Below are positions 55,201 through 63,904 of a DNA stretch of 64,000 bases, one piece after another. The notes beneath the pieces are model-generated. The model saw only the letters and a program-made list of their open reading frames with translations. It ran no database searches and was not told where the DNA came from. The position numbers and the translations under genes were made by a program. Positions within the stretch are counted from its first letter, which is position 1. Each line of letters begins with the position of its first letter. The stretch is from Abditibacteriaceae bacterium (GTDB lineage Bacteria; Armatimonadota; Abditibacteriia; Abditibacteriales; Abditibacteriaceae), in NCBI GenBank assembly GCA_019239895.1, contig JAFAZH010000004.1, positions 434,001-498,000 of the forward strand, written 5' to 3'.

Positions 55201-57700
55201 CGCCAGTGGCGTTAGCCAGTGTGAGCGTGACAGTTTCATTCGCTTCGCTCAGGGTATCCTCAGTAATCGGAATAGTGAAGGTTTTGGGCGTCGCATCACC
55301 ATCGGCCCACGAGAGCGTGCCATTAGACGCGGTGTAATCCTGGCCCGCCGTCGCCGTGCCGTTGGAAGTCGTGTAATCCACACTCACTGCCCCATCCGCT
55401 CCTCCTACCCGGTTGACCGTAATCGTCGCTGTGCCGCTGCCTTCGTTGACGCTGTAAGTGGGAGTACTAAAGCTCAGAGTTCCACGCGAAACGGCCTGCA
55501 ATGCCTGCGAAAACTCGGAGGTGTCGTTAGCCGGATCAGTGGCGGTGGCCGTGATAAAGCGGCCTGCCCCGGTGGGGAAAGTCAGGGAGACGTTGCTAAA
55601 GCTGGCATCACCATTGTTATCGGTGGTGACGGAAGTGCTGCCAACATAGGTCTGGCCCTCGCCATAACCACTGGGGTCAGCGACATCATTGGCGTAAAAG
55701 TCCAGGTTAAATGCGGTGTTGGGGTTGCTGTTAAGCGTACCGGAAACCAGGAGGTTGCTGCCGGAGACACCCGCGGCTGCCAGTACCGGATAGTTCTGGC
55801 CATTATTAGAGTCGCCATCGGGGTCTTGCGGGTCGTTCTGTCGCGCGCCCACACCGGGAATGCGCGTGCCGCCACTGAGATAAATGCCCAGGTTGCCATT
55901 GTCGTGGATTGAGTTGCGCCGAATGGGAACCGAGAGTGATGGTCTGCCCTCGTAGGCATAAAGACCCAGCCCCCCATTAAAGGCGATGACATTGCCCGCT
56001 CCAGCAGCCGTGCCGCCGATAATTGTATTGCTGACACCATCAAGGTTGATGCCGTCGCTGAGATTACCCAGGTTGGCCGTGCCGTTGAGGTCGGTGCCAA
56101 TGAAATTGCCCTGGATGCGGATATTCGCTGTGATGCCGCCGCCAAAGCTATGTGCCCAAATGCCTATACTATCGTTGCCAGAGATCACGTTGCCCGCGCC
56201 GGGTGCAGTGCCGCCAATGAGCAGGTTTTGTGAAGTCCCCGCACCAATCTCAATACCCCTTGCCGTGTTGCCGAGGTCTAAGGTGCCAGTCGCGTCCGTG
56301 CCGATCTTATTGCCCGCAACGGTGCCAATTGCGCCTTCCCGAACCTCAAGGCCGTTGCCTGTATTCCCGGAAATCAAATTGCCTGCCCCAGTCGCACTGC
56401 CGCCCACCGTGACAGTACCACTTTCAAGGTAAAGACCTCGATTATTCGCTCGCGCTTGCGTACCACTACGGTCGGTGCCAATGACATTCGCCTGAATCAG
56501 AACCGGTGCGAGAGAAGAACCGCCGCCCGTGACGACGATACCAGGATCACCATTGCTAGAGATAACGTTGCCCGCGCCAGTAGCCGTGCCGCCAATAACG
56601 ATGTTAGTGCCCCCAATAACCCAGATGCCTGGCCCACCAGGAGCCGAAATCAACAGGTTCCCATCGGGACGCAGGCCAATAACATTACCCTGCACCACCG
56701 TGCGATCACTGGAAGCCCTAATGACAATGTTGCTGTTGCTACTACCACTGCCGAGCGTATGGGGATTACTGTTGCCAGAGATCACGTTACCGCTTATCAG
56801 CGTCTGACTGGCAAAATCGGAACCAGTGGGACCACCAAAGATGCCGCCACCGACACGCACGCCAATATTATTGGCCAGGCGGGTGATGCCCGAAGCACTG
56901 ATGCCACTGAAGTTGCCCTGCACGATGTTACTGGCAAAGCCAATCACAATGCCCTCGCCGTTGCCATCAATCAAGTTGCGGGTTGCGGGGGAAGAGCCAC
57001 CTATAACGTTGGCCGGAGAGAAAACTTTGATGCCAAACTGATTCTGTGAAGGCGTGGCGCTGCCCGCCGCGTTGGTGCCAATAAAGCAGCCTTCGATGGT
57101 ATGCCCGCCATTACCTGTTAGTTCAATCAGGCCAAAGGTCGTGTCACCATTCAAGGCCAAGCCGCGCAGCGTACTTCCACTGCCAGGAGCACCACCGCCA
57201 CCCGCGACAGTAAGCAAACTGGTGGTATTGCCGTTAGAAGGTATGCCATTCGTATCCACCACGATTTTCAAAACAGCATCATCACTGTTTTGCTGGGTGT
57301 TGACACTCGCTCCCGGTTGGCTGTAGCCATCAATCGTCACCTGATCCACAATACTCGGAAGATAGTTCGTGGGATGAATCGTGAACACACCGTTGCCAAA
57401 ACCCGCGTCTGTCGTGGGTATGTTGAACTCGATGCGATCCGTGCCAGGAATGGCATTAGAGAGATTAATGGCTTCACGCAACGTGCAGTCGTGGTTGCCC
57501 ACCCCGCTGCCCAGCGCATCGCAGGCCCCATCATCGGTATCTGCCGTCGAATTCACCGTAAACGTGGTGCCCGCCGCGCGCAACATCGCCGCGCCACTGA
57601 GCACCATCATAACGACTAAAATCATCCACCACTTCTTACGGTACAGCAGAGGAAGATTCTTGTTCGATGATACTGGAAACTGTGTTGTAACTTTGCGCAT
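49220..57700 (-). CDS. Giant secreted CSLREA/beta-helix/Calx-beta protein, main frame
   Basis: ATG 57700 has AAGGAG 8 nt upstream; a GTG three codons earlier is less likely. About 2826 residues here, about 3150 if the two downstream fragments are joined. Signal peptide (KWWMILVVMMVLSGAAMLRA), CSLREA motif (NHDCTLREAINLSNAIPGTD), a beta-helix to about residue 710 (GNxIGTDxxGTxxxGN repeats), then about 18 Calx-beta or Calx-beta-like repeats (INDVSITEGNSG...GTGTIVNDD) of decreasing similarity to one another. Calx-beta repeats bind Ca2+ and are typical of very long adhesins. It has no anchor motif. It differs from the 3467-aa protein by more Calx-beta units and no CarboxypepD_reg domains. Confidence 0.9.
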   Translation of the reverse strand: MRKVTTQFPVSSNKNLPLLYRKKWWMILVVMMVLSGAAMLRAAGTTFTVNSTADTDDGACDALGSGVGNHDCTLREAINLSNAIPGTDRIEFNIPTTDAGFGNGVFTIHPTNYLPSIVDQVTIDGYSQPGASVNTQQNSDDAVLKIVVDTNGIPSNGNTTSLLTVAGGGGAPGSGSTLRGLALNGDTTFGLIELTGNGGHTIEGCFIGTNAAGSATPSQNQFGIKVFSPANVIGGSSPATRNLIDGNGEGIVIGFASNIVQGNFSGISASGITRLANNIGVRVGGGIFGGPTGSDFASQTLISGNVISGNSNPHTLGSGSSNSNIVIRASSDRTVVQGNVIGLRPDGNLLISAPGGPGIWVIGGTNIVIGGTATGAGNVISSNGDPGIVVTGGGSSLAPVLIQANVIGTDRSGTQARANNRGLYLESGTVTVGGSATGAGNLISGNTGNGLEVREGAIGTVAGNKIGTDATGTLDLGNTARGIEIGAGTSQNLLIGGTAPGAGNVISGNDSIGIWAHSFGGGITANIRIQGNFIGTDLNGTANLGNLSDGINLDGVSNTIIGGTAAGAGNVIAFNGGLGLYAYEGRPSLSVPIRRNSIHDNGNLGIYLSGGTRIPGVGARQNDPQDPDGDSNNGQNYPVLAAAGVSGSNLLVSGTLNSNPNTAFNLDFYANDVADPSGYGEGQTYVGSTSVTTDNNGDASFSNVSLTFPTGAGRFITATATDPANDTSEFSQALQAVSRGTLSFSTPTYSVNEGSGTATITVNRVGGADGAVSVDYTTSNGTATAGQDYTASNGTLSWADGDATPKTFTIPITEDTLSEANETVTLTLANATGGAIIGANNPATLTIVDNDPLPTLSINDVTQDEGNSGITNFTFTVNLSTASGQSVSVAYATADGTASAGSDYTSTNGTLTFNAGETSKTITVQVNGDTANEPNETFTVNLANPTNATLADNQGAGTITNDDFGAGTIQFSVANYSIAENGGTATITVTRTGDAATSVNYTTSNGTATAGSDYSAASGTLTWNNGDTAPKSFNVPIIDDALNEGDETVNLVLSNPTNGSTFGTPSTAVLTIVDNDSTAPPTPPTISINDISLTEGNSGTTPFNFVVSLSAPSSQTITVNYSTADGTVNPATAGSDYTPTSGILTFNPGETTKAIVVPVVGETAVEPNETFVVNLNNPTNATISRAQGTATILNDDSTTSNPQPGTLQYSSSNYSIGENGSSITVFVTRAGGSDGSVSVNYATSNGTAVAGSDYTAVSGTLTWANGDTSLKSFVIPITDDTLVESNETINLALSTPTGGSTLGTPNTAVLTIIDNDASTTPTTPTPTPISTDPNAPEISINNVLVTEGDTTPVNAIFTVRLSAPSTQRISVNYATQEGTAEENIDYEALAGTVTFNPGETRKNISIPVLGDAIDEPNETFFLVLSSPSQPLSIAHKAKATAIDSKSVTRSPRLGTRDVDFATCLIIDNDAPPTLSINDTRVTEGSAETVRATFTVNLSTVSARTVRVNYSTANGTTNPATSGADYEFTQGSLTFAPGEDTKTISVLVHDDNLDEDNETFFVNLGTPVNATLAHGQGVGTIVDNDDTPTVSIADASVAEGNTGTTNMTFNVTLSAASGRVVTVNYATANATATATNTTNPATAGTDYIATQGTLRFAPGETSKPIVVAVKGDTFDEGDETFLVNLSLPPGANVVLLHGQAVGTITSDDPSPRLSINDVSITEGNSGIKNAIFTVRLVNEAGQESTSIKNVTVHYQTEGATSNTFATPDVDYRSMSGDLTFAPGQTSKTITVPIIGDSTPEPDERFLVLLSRATGVFIKDAEGTGTIVNDDLRLGLASATYLVNEKPATSSDTLDNEVAINVQLEGAASAPVTVRYATQDNTAHAGSDYVAASGTLTFAPGETSKSFTIRALDDDLAESDETFNVILSNPSTGVVLGRQTAVVTIRDANSPRLTVSFARDVVSEGTGSGGSANPAASGVPFTVQRSGSTHDDLDVTLTLTADSANPSNNASPIGKIFKKSQRDNQAHFVEITPQPDGTFRIQIPRGRTTTSPDDLTGLYFVPTDDRLTNDVTGSHTVMLTASATSYLPGSDTVEVRDYDLNSPVLTVHLNERSIDEDRTAPITGTVKLSSSRPGSTLSTTAAVTVRLQAVVQGDPGQQKVTVPQTVTIPARSLQTTFHAHVVDNRVSDGDQVVAINASADNCQPDTAFLVVHDDEPPTLRVTIDHNTLSEAPGTNGANTATVTVESSQIPTPEDFGRDNSSNRFITASITISDTTQVEKVPNVPSSLRLVFSGNYPNSMSSTPTRYRGTFQLKAKNDSLIDGTQDVTITVHSQGYAPASIVVHVLDDDAPHLTLGVSPASFAENAGANAARGTVTRVASTTQPLQVALAVDDPGKAIVPGSVTIPAGATSASFDIGATDNDFVDGPLTTTITASSSGFASATATVKVTDNDTRRLTAQVEPAVFSEGAGAGAANVVVHRNFFGAVVSVTVTSSDTTEAVIAANNATRTFADNSLDLTIPVQAVDDALDDGTKTVTFTVTPNTNDISSATATAQVTDNDVPSLTLTINPLIIHEDAGANAATATLRRNYSGAPEIATLTSSDPNSATVPSSVTFSRTATSVTFPIAAVPDNVADGDKSVRIRARIARESTNPLKPVADLIGDQFITVVDDNAAKFSVTPSTSPTKLREGGTVLFYIGYTGNIVNPVSVHYLAGGGTATPGSDYPVTSGTLTFQPGGPRSQTVTMQIPVDNREEPDETFNMTLSDAVGAKITQGSVPVTIIDSDGPTPSFSPAEVTVDEGDSGTQDAVVTLRYRAPRPSHARFRTRRWRT

Positions 57701-57913
57701 AACTACCACTCCTTTACATCATCAGCACATCACGGGACATCTTAAAAACCCAAATGGACTACCAATTATAACTGGGTTTGCCCCTGAGTTGAGATTGTAA
57801 AGGGGGGGCGTTACAGAAACGTTAAATGGGAAAAATGAGGAGTTTTAACGAAGCAGAGTAAAAGTATATGGCCCTTCCCTCTTGGCAAGCAGGAAAGGTT
57901 GGAGATGGGGGCT

Positions 57914-60900
57914 TTATGGTGTCTCTGCTTCACATTCGTTGAGCGCGTAGTCCACGGCTTGTTCCCAGGTCAGATGGCTGCCTTCCTGGTAAGCACGGTC
58001 GAAGGCTCGCTTTCCCAGTGCGCTACGGACAGCGGCTAATTCCGCTTCGTGGTGGGTTAGCTCCTGCGGTGTCATCAGGCGTTGGCTGGCGGTGCGGCAC
58101 GCATAGGCTGCGCCCCATAGCTTGGCGGCGCGTTGGAGTGATGCTGGGGAATGATTCACAGTTTCTAGACGAGCCAGGGCTTCAAGGGGCCTCATTACTG
58201 CCCCTTTATTCGATATTTCGTGTAGTACTTTCAGATCTTGTAGATAGAGCGCGCGCGCAGTAGCTCGGTCATCTGCTTCAGCAGCGACTAAACCTAAAAG
58301 ATACAGCGTGTGCGCCATGCCGTCTCTGTCACCCAACTCTCGACGCATATTGAGGCTTTCTGCATAAAGCACACGAGCCTGCTCATAATCGCCATCCTGC
58401 TGAAGGATGTTGCCCAAATCAGTCAGGCTGTACACGATACCCGTTTTATCCTCTAATTCCCGGCGCAATGCCAGGCTTTCTTCGTGGCAGCGACGAGCCG
58501 CTGTTAGATCACCTTCATAACCGGCCACAGCACCCAGGTTACTCAGCAACAGAGCTATCCCTCGTTGATTGCCTAATTCCCGGTGAATGGACAATGCTTC
58601 CGCAAAGCAACTCCTGGCCGTAAGGTAATCATTGAGACAACAGGCGGCGCTGCCCAGAGTAAATAACGCCTGGGCTTGATCTAATTTTTGCTCTGAATCT
58701 TGTAATATGTTCAGGGCTTCCGTAGCCAACGCCCGCGCCGCCACAAAATCGCCCTGATCGCGGTTGATAATACTGAGATGGGCGAGGGTTTTGCCGATGC
58801 CGATGCGATCTTTGGCCAAGCCATAAAGTGTTCGGGCTTGCTGCTGCACTTCTGTGGCTCGCGTAAAATCGCCTTGACTCCACGCCAGCATTCCCAGGTG
58901 GCGCAAAGCCAGGGCGCGTTGAGCAGGAGCCGCATCAGGAGTTTTGGTCAGAGCACGCTCTAAGTAAGCACGCCCCTCATGGATGTGACCACGCACCTGC
59001 CAGAATTGTCCTAACGCTCCGCATAATTGCAAAGCCAAGTCAGGAGCCTGCTCCAGCGACCAAGAGAGCGCAGCTCGCAAGTTCTCGTGCTCCGCTTCCA
59101 GACGGTTGAGCCAGATTCTTGTGTCCGGGCCACTCAGATGTTTATTGGCTTCTTCAGCAAATTGTAAATAATAAGCCGCATGACGCTGCGCCAGTTCTTC
59201 TTGCCGCTCCGGGGGCAGATGATCGAGCGCATACTCACGGATCATTTCCAACAAGCGAAAACGCATTCCCCCACCCGACTCGGCGGCGTTCTCTTCCAGC
59301 AGCAGGAGCGAACTCTCGCGCAGTTGTTCCAGATAAACGAGCGCAGTGGGCACCTGGCACACCGCTTCCACCGCCGCCGCGGTGCAGCCACTTGGGAAAA
59401 TGCCTAACCCCGTAAAGAAATCGCGCAAAGGGGGAGAGAGCAACTGATAGCTCCAATCTATGGCGGTGCGCAGCGTGCGATGGCGAGTGGCGACATTGCT
59501 CTGGCGGCTGCTAAATACGTCCAGGCGTTTTTCCAGGTCGGCCACCATCTCGCCCACGCTGAGCGACCCGGCACGGGCCGCAGCTAACTCCAGCGCGAGC
59601 GGAATCCCTTCCAACTGCTGGCACAGGCGAGCCACGAGCGGGGCATTGCTGGCCGTAACCTGAAACTGCGGACGAATCGCCTGGGTGCGATCCTGAAAAA
59701 GCTGCACGCTCTCGTTGTGGGCTAACTGCTCCGGGGTCGCGGCCACACTGGGCACTGGTAGAGGCAATACCATCCATTCGCGCTCTCCCAGCAAACCCAG
59801 TCGCTGGCGTGAAGTCACCAGGCACGTCAGGTGCGGAACCCGCTCTAAAAGTTTTTGCACCAGGGCCGCACCCACTGTCACCAGATGCTCAAAATTATCG
59901 AGAATCAGTAACGGAGAATTAAGGGGGGAATAGGCAGCCAGGGCCGCTATCACTTGCTCCAGAGGGTCGCCCTGCGCGCTAGCTGGTAGTCCTAAAGCTT
60001 CACGCAGCGCCACACCGCATGAAGCAGTTCCGCTCAGCGCATAAGCGTCCACATCGGCCAGTGGCACAAAGAAAATCGGACCATAGATAGGTGCCTGAGC
60101 GTGGGTTGGTGCCTGAGTGTGGGGCGGTGCCTGAACTTGTTCTTTTAGCTGCGTAGCACGCGCTTGCGCGAGTTGCCAGGCAACTTCTAAAGCCAATCGG
60201 GTTTTGCCGCTGCCTCCGGCCCCCGTGAGTGTCACCAATCGAATTTCTGGCGCTAATAATATCTCCTTCAAGCGCCCGCATTCCTCATCCCTACCAAAGA
60301 AGCGAGTTAAAGGAGCAGGCAGGGTTGGAGTTGGCGCTGTAACTTCTGGCGAAATGAGAGTTGGTGCGGTTTGTGGAGGTAAAGGGGCAGCAATGGAGCT
60401 ATGCGTCTTGCGGTTGGTTGATCGAGATTTCCAGTCAGTGCTCTTACCCGCTCTCTGACTAATAGATTTAGCCAGTTCACGGGTTGCCGCCGCGGGGGTT
60501 TCGCCCCATTGTTGTTCTAAGACTTGTTCAAACTCGTGATATTCCCGCAATGCTGCCGACAACTCGCCCACTGCCACATACAGGCGCATCAGTTCACGAC
60601 GGGCTTCTTCTCTTAGCGGATCAATGCTAACGGCACGCTGCGCATACGACAGGGCACGCTCCGTTTTGCCCGCCTGCTCTATCTGGTCAATCAACATCCG
60701 CACGGCGCGGAAGAACAGTTCCTCTAACCGTTGCTCTTCCAGAGGAATCCAGCTCTCGTAATAACCAGCGAGCAAGGGGCCATTATAGAGTTCCACAACC
60801 TGAGCCAAAAGTTGCTCTCGTGCTTCCCCCGCTTTAACAGTAGCCTCTTGAAAAGAGGTCTCAAACTCGGCCACATCGGTCGTAACCTGAGCCGGATTGA

Positions 60901-61192
60901 GCTGAACAGTGGTACCATCCGTCACCAGAAAAGAACCAGGGGGCACGCCTGGCGGCTCTAGGAGGTGGCGCAAAGTGCTTAAAGCGACACGCAAACTCAA
61001 GCGTCCGGCCTTATCAGTGCTTTCGGGCCAGAGCGATTCAATGAGCACCTCGCGGATATGCGCTCGCTGCGGATAATAGGCGAGATAAGCTAACAGGGCA
61101 CCCGTTTTTTGCGTGCGAAAGCGGGTGTGGGTTTGAGGGCCCCACCTGACACGTAACCCGCCAAAAAGCTCAATTCTTAGCTGCTCTACCAT
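57914..61192 (-). CDS. SARP/AfsR-type transcriptional regulator with NB-ARC ATPase and TPRs
   Basis: 1092 aa; ATG 61192 follows AAGGAC. An N-terminal OmpR/PhoB-like winged helix (LRIELFGGLRVRWG...HIREVLIESLWPES) and a bacterial transcriptional activation domain (BTAD, about 95-250). A linker with short repeats of AP(P/T)HTQAP type follows the STAND ATPase start with Walker A TLTGAGGSGKTRLALEV (near 325) and Walker B LLILDNFEHLV. TPR units run from about 700 to 1010. These proteins integrate a signal through the TPR/ATPase part and activate target promoters. It lies directly upstream of the Calx-beta gene on the same strand (213 nt), which is the natural candidate target. Confidence 0.93.
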   Translation of the reverse strand: MVEQLRIELFGGLRVRWGPQTHTRFRTQKTGALLAYLAYYPQRAHIREVLIESLWPESTDKAGRLSLRVALSTLRHLLEPPGVPPGSFLVTDGTTVQLNPAQVTTDVAEFETSFQEATVKAGEAREQLLAQVVELYNGPLLAGYYESWIPLEEQRLEELFFRAVRMLIDQIEQAGKTERALSYAQRAVSIDPLREEARRELMRLYVAVGELSAALREYHEFEQVLEQQWGETPAAATRELAKSISQRAGKSTDWKSRSTNRKTHSSIAAPLPPQTAPTLISPEVTAPTPTLPAPLTRFFGRDEECGRLKEILLAPEIRLVTLTGAGGSGKTRLALEVAWQLAQARATQLKEQVQAPPHTQAPTHAQAPIYGPIFFVPLADVDAYALSGTASCGVALREALGLPASAQGDPLEQVIAALAAYSPLNSPLLILDNFEHLVTVGAALVQKLLERVPHLTCLVTSRQRLGLLGEREWMVLPLPVPSVAATPEQLAHNESVQLFQDRTQAIRPQFQVTASNAPLVARLCQQLEGIPLALELAAARAGSLSVGEMVADLEKRLDVFSSRQSNVATRHRTLRTAIDWSYQLLSPPLRDFFTGLGIFPSGCTAAAVEAVCQVPTALVYLEQLRESSLLLLEENAAESGGGMRFRLLEMIREYALDHLPPERQEELAQRHAAYYLQFAEEANKHLSGPDTRIWLNRLEAEHENLRAALSWSLEQAPDLALQLCGALGQFWQVRGHIHEGRAYLERALTKTPDAAPAQRALALRHLGMLAWSQGDFTRATEVQQQARTLYGLAKDRIGIGKTLAHLSIINRDQGDFVAARALATEALNILQDSEQKLDQAQALFTLGSAACCLNDYLTARSCFAEALSIHRELGNQRGIALLLSNLGAVAGYEGDLTAARRCHEESLALRRELEDKTGIVYSLTDLGNILQQDGDYEQARVLYAESLNMRRELGDRDGMAHTLYLLGLVAAEADDRATARALYLQDLKVLHEISNKGAVMRPLEALARLETVNHSPASLQRAAKLWGAAYACRTASQRLMTPQELTHHEAELAAVRSALGKRAFDRAYQEGSHLTWEQAVDYALNECEAETP

Positions 61193-61326
61193 GTCCTTGA
61201 CCAGATTACATGCAATGTGTGCAATAGTTTGACATTCAGAGGAACAAGTGTCGAATTGGGTATGATAATTGCGTCAGCTTGGGGCGAGCCAAATAATCCC
61301 ACAACTTGAGGAAGCAAGAACTTATC

Positions 61327-62232
61327 ATGAACAATAGCACTGAATCGAATACTTCAAATCAATCCGCTAACGCTACACAATCGGGCACATTTCGCTTAGG
61401 TGGAGACCTAACGGTCAATCGCTTAGGTTATGGCGCGATGCGGATTACTGGCAAGGGCATCTGGGGCGAACCCAAAGACCCGGACGAGGCTAGGGCCGTG
61501 CTGCGCCGCGCGGTTGAACTGGGTGTCAATCTCATTGATACGGCAGATTCTTATGGCCCGGAAGTTTCCGAACGGCTGATTGCCGAGACGCTGCACCCTT
61601 ATCCAGAGGATTTAGTGATTGCCACTAAAGGTGGGCTGACGCGCCACGGCCCTGACCAGTGGGCACCCGTCGGGCGTCCTGAATATCTGCGCCAATGCGT
61701 GGAGATGAGCCTGCGACGGCTCAAGTTAGAGCGCATTGACCTGTACCAGTTACATCGTATTGACCCCAAAGTTCCCGCCGAAGAGCAGCTTGGCCTCTTG
61801 CGTGATATGCAACAGGAAGGCAAGATTCGCCATATCGGGCTGTCGGAAGTTTCCGTGGCCGAACTGGAACACGCGCGGGGCCTGGTGGAGATCGTTTCGG
61901 TACAAAACCTCTATAATCTGGCCAATCGGCAGTCTGAAGAGGTGCTGAATTACTGCGAGCAGAATAATTTAGGCTTTATCCCCTGGTTCCCGGTAGCCGC
62001 AGGCGATTTAGCCCGTCCCGGTGGCCCGTTAGATGAAGCGTCCAAGCAGCACAACGCGACCGTCGCACAACTTGCCCTCGCCTGGCTGCTGCAACGCTCA
62101 CCCGTCATGCTGCCCATTCCCGGCACTTCTTCGGTGGCACACCTGGAAGAGAATGTAGCGGCGGCAGGAGTGCAACTGAGCCAGGAAGAGTTTAAGAAGT
62201 TGAGTGAGTTGAAGTCTGAGCAATCAGGCTAA
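61327..62232 (+). CDS. Cytoplasmic aldo/keto reductase
   Basis: 301 aa from ATG 61327; a TTG seven codons earlier overlaps the GAGGAAG ribosome-binding site. Catalytic Asp and Tyr in [15 protein letters not shown], Lys in [12 protein letters not shown], His in LYQLHRIDP, and an NADPH-binding C-terminus ([18 protein letters not shown]). It resembles the YajO/YghZ-like AKRs acting on aldehydes and keto compounds. It is divergent from the SARP regulator (134 nt between starts), so it is possibly controlled from the same region. A terminator follows. Confidence 0.93.
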   Translation: MNNSTESNTSNQSANATQSGTFRLGGDLTVNRLGYGAMRITGKGIWGEPKDPDEARAVLRRAVELGVNLIDTADSYGPEVSERLIAETLHPYPEDLVIATKGGLTRHGPDQWAPVGRPEYLRQCVEMSLRRLKLERIDLYQLHRIDPKVPAEEQLGLLRDMQQEGKIRHIGLSEVSVAELEHARGLVEIVSVQNLYNLANRQSEEVLNYCEQNNLGFIPWFPVAAGDLARPGGPLDEASKQHNATVAQLALAWLLQRSPVMLPIPGTSSVAHLEENVAAAGVQLSQEEFKKLSELKSEQSG

Positions 62233-62243
62233 AGTCCGAAGGT

Positions 62244-62270
62244 AGGGGCACCCACGAGGGGTGCCCCTTT
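62244..62270 (+). terminator. Rho-independent terminator after the aldo/keto reductase
   Basis: AGGGGCACCC and GGGTGCCCCT around loop ACGAG, followed by TT. Confidence 0.85.
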
Positions 62271-62308
62271 GTCAGGTGCTTAACTACCTAAGACCCTAAA
62301 CTATTTAT

Positions 62309-62944
62309 TCAATAGCGGTACGTCTCACGGTTGACACTGCCAAACCCATCTACATAAGCGGTTAAAGCGCAGAGTTGCGTGTTCTGGTTCTCAATATATT
62401 GGCCGACGTGGTATTTGCGTTCCAGGCGTTCCTGGGCGGCTGTGGCACCATATAAGCGTGTAGCGTGGAGTTGCGCTGCCTTGCGGTTATCGAAGACTTC
62501 AATGTGCGTGAAGTTAGCCAATGAAGCTTCCCGACTGAGCTGCTGGCCCAATAACCTCAACCACTTCTTCCTGGCGTAAGCCGGAGAGATGAGAATGCAC
62601 TTGCCTTGACCGCCATCGGGCAGAGTCCAGGTTTCTGTCACCTCATAAGGAATTTTCTTGACACCAGACGGCGCGGGAGCAGCGGCCAATAGTGGGGGTT
62701 CAGCCAGTTGCATGGTAAAAGGATGTCCCTTAGAAGGAAGCCCCTGCAAATAAGCGATGCCCAGCAGTACCCCAAAAGCAGTGAAACTACCGAGGATCAA
62801 TTGGGAAAAACGCCTCGCCAAAGGCGGTGGGGCATCATCGTATGCCGCGTCGGAGGGCAGCAAAGCACCGCACACGGCACAAATTTCTCCGGTGGCAAAA
62901 TTCACCTGACCGCAGTGGGTGCAGCGAATCTTCAGGTATTGCAT
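62309..62944 (-). CDS. Zinc-ribbon membrane protein of unknown function
   Basis: 211 aa. An N-terminal zinc ribbon (IRCTHCGQVNFATGEICAVCG, two CxxC pairs), one membrane helix (about 50-68: LILGSFTAFGVLLGIAYLQG), and a C-terminal domain with KYHVGQYIENQNTQLCALTAY. The arrangement (cytoplasmic ribbon, helix, outside domain) is frequent in uncharacterised envelope proteins. A 42-nt gap separates it from the secreted protein upstream, so co-transcription is likely. Confidence 0.75.
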   Translation of the reverse strand: MQYLKIRCTHCGQVNFATGEICAVCGALLPSDAAYDDAPPPLARRFSQLILGSFTAFGVLLGIAYLQGLPSKGHPFTMQLAEPPLLAAAPAPSGVKKIPYEVTETWTLPDGGQGKCILISPAYARKKWLRLLGQQLSREASLANFTHIEVFDNRKAAQLHATRLYGATAAQERLERKYHVGQYIENQNTQLCALTAYVDGFGSVNRETYRY

Positions 62945-62986
62945 AGTAAGGACTTACTTCTCAGGTAAAGTAGTTTACCTTATTCC

Positions 62987-63904
62987 TTACGGCCAATAGA
63001 GATGCCAAGTTCCTTGCTCGCGCACTAATTGCATCATAGTCTGGCTGTAATTTGGTTTCTCATTCACGACGACAACCGTTGCCTTATCGCCGCGCACCAC
63101 GACACGTTTCACTTGCTCAACCAGCTTATCTTGGTCTCCACTGCGCAAAGATTTCAGAAACTCTTTATTGCTAAGATAAGTTTGATGGGACGCAGCCGTG
63201 AGACGGCGTAACGTTTCTACATCGCCTTTCTTACCAGCCACCAGGTATTCACGTATGACCTGCACCGGCGGACTATCGAGGGCCTCCCGGCCTTCCAACT
63301 GCTGAGTAACCGCAGATTCGGCCAAAATCGGAGCACTAAAGGTGGCGCTATATTGATATTTCTTTGGCCCCTTTTCCAGTCCTGTGTTTTGGGCTGGAGT
63401 TAAAATCGCTTTGCCGGATAGCAAATTGCCTTCGTGCTTGGAGCCTTCAACCCGGTCTGGATACTGGGTGCCCACAACGGTAAATCCAACATCCACACCG
63501 GGATAAAATAACTGCGCCTGAAACGGCACCTTTTTCCCCGGCTCAAGTTTTAAAAGAATGCCGTGCATCTTACCCGCCGCACTCTGCGACATGGGCGCAA
63601 ATGCCTCGACCAGACTGTGCCGCTCGGAGAGCGGCGCATTACGATCACTCACACTGGAGCGTGGCAAGGCAATATCGCTCAAGACAATCACATAATACTT
63701 TTGCGGGCCAGCCATTAACAGACCCTTTTCCTCGACATTGTTGACCTCGACGACATAGGCGCAATGCAAAGCTATCGGCTTGCCATCCACCACCAGATTA
63801 CCCACCGCCTGACCGGTGTAAGGTGTCTGGGCTAGAGCGGGGCAACAGGCAGAGGAAAAAGCAAACAGAATAGCAGTCAGCAGCACAAAAGCACAGCGTT
63901 TCAT
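62987..63904 (-). CDS. Secreted protein with C-terminal NTF2-like region
   Basis: 305 aa; ATG 63904 follows AAGGAGA. Signal peptide MKRCAFVLLTAILFAFSSAC, cleaved near ALA-Q26; the CC could also be a lipobox-like site. The first 190 residues are a beta-rich domain (VGNLVVDGKPIALHCAYVVE...). The last 90 (VQVIREYLVAGKKGDVETLR ... ATVVVVNEKPNYSQTMMQLV) resemble DUF4878/NTF2-like folds. Unknown function; exported. Confidence 0.78.
   Translation of the reverse strand: MKRCAFVLLTAILFAFSSACCPALAQTPYTGQAVGNLVVDGKPIALHCAYVVEVNNVEEKGLLMAGPQKYYVIVLSDIALPRSSVSDRNAPLSERHSLVEAFAPMSQSAAGKMHGILLKLEPGKKVPFQAQLFYPGVDVGFTVVGTQYPDRVEGSKHEGNLLSGKAILTPAQNTGLEKGPKKYQYSATFSAPILAESAVTQQLEGREALDSPPVQVIREYLVAGKKGDVETLRRLTAASHQTYLSNKEFLKSLRSGDQDKLVEQVKRVVVRGDKATVVVVNEKPNYSQTMMQLVREQGTWHLYWP

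Noticed and set aside
49175-57800. Plus-strand frames opposite the second giant gene, up to 266 aa
   Set aside because: The same shadow effect; low-complexity V/L/S-rich translations and no start signals.
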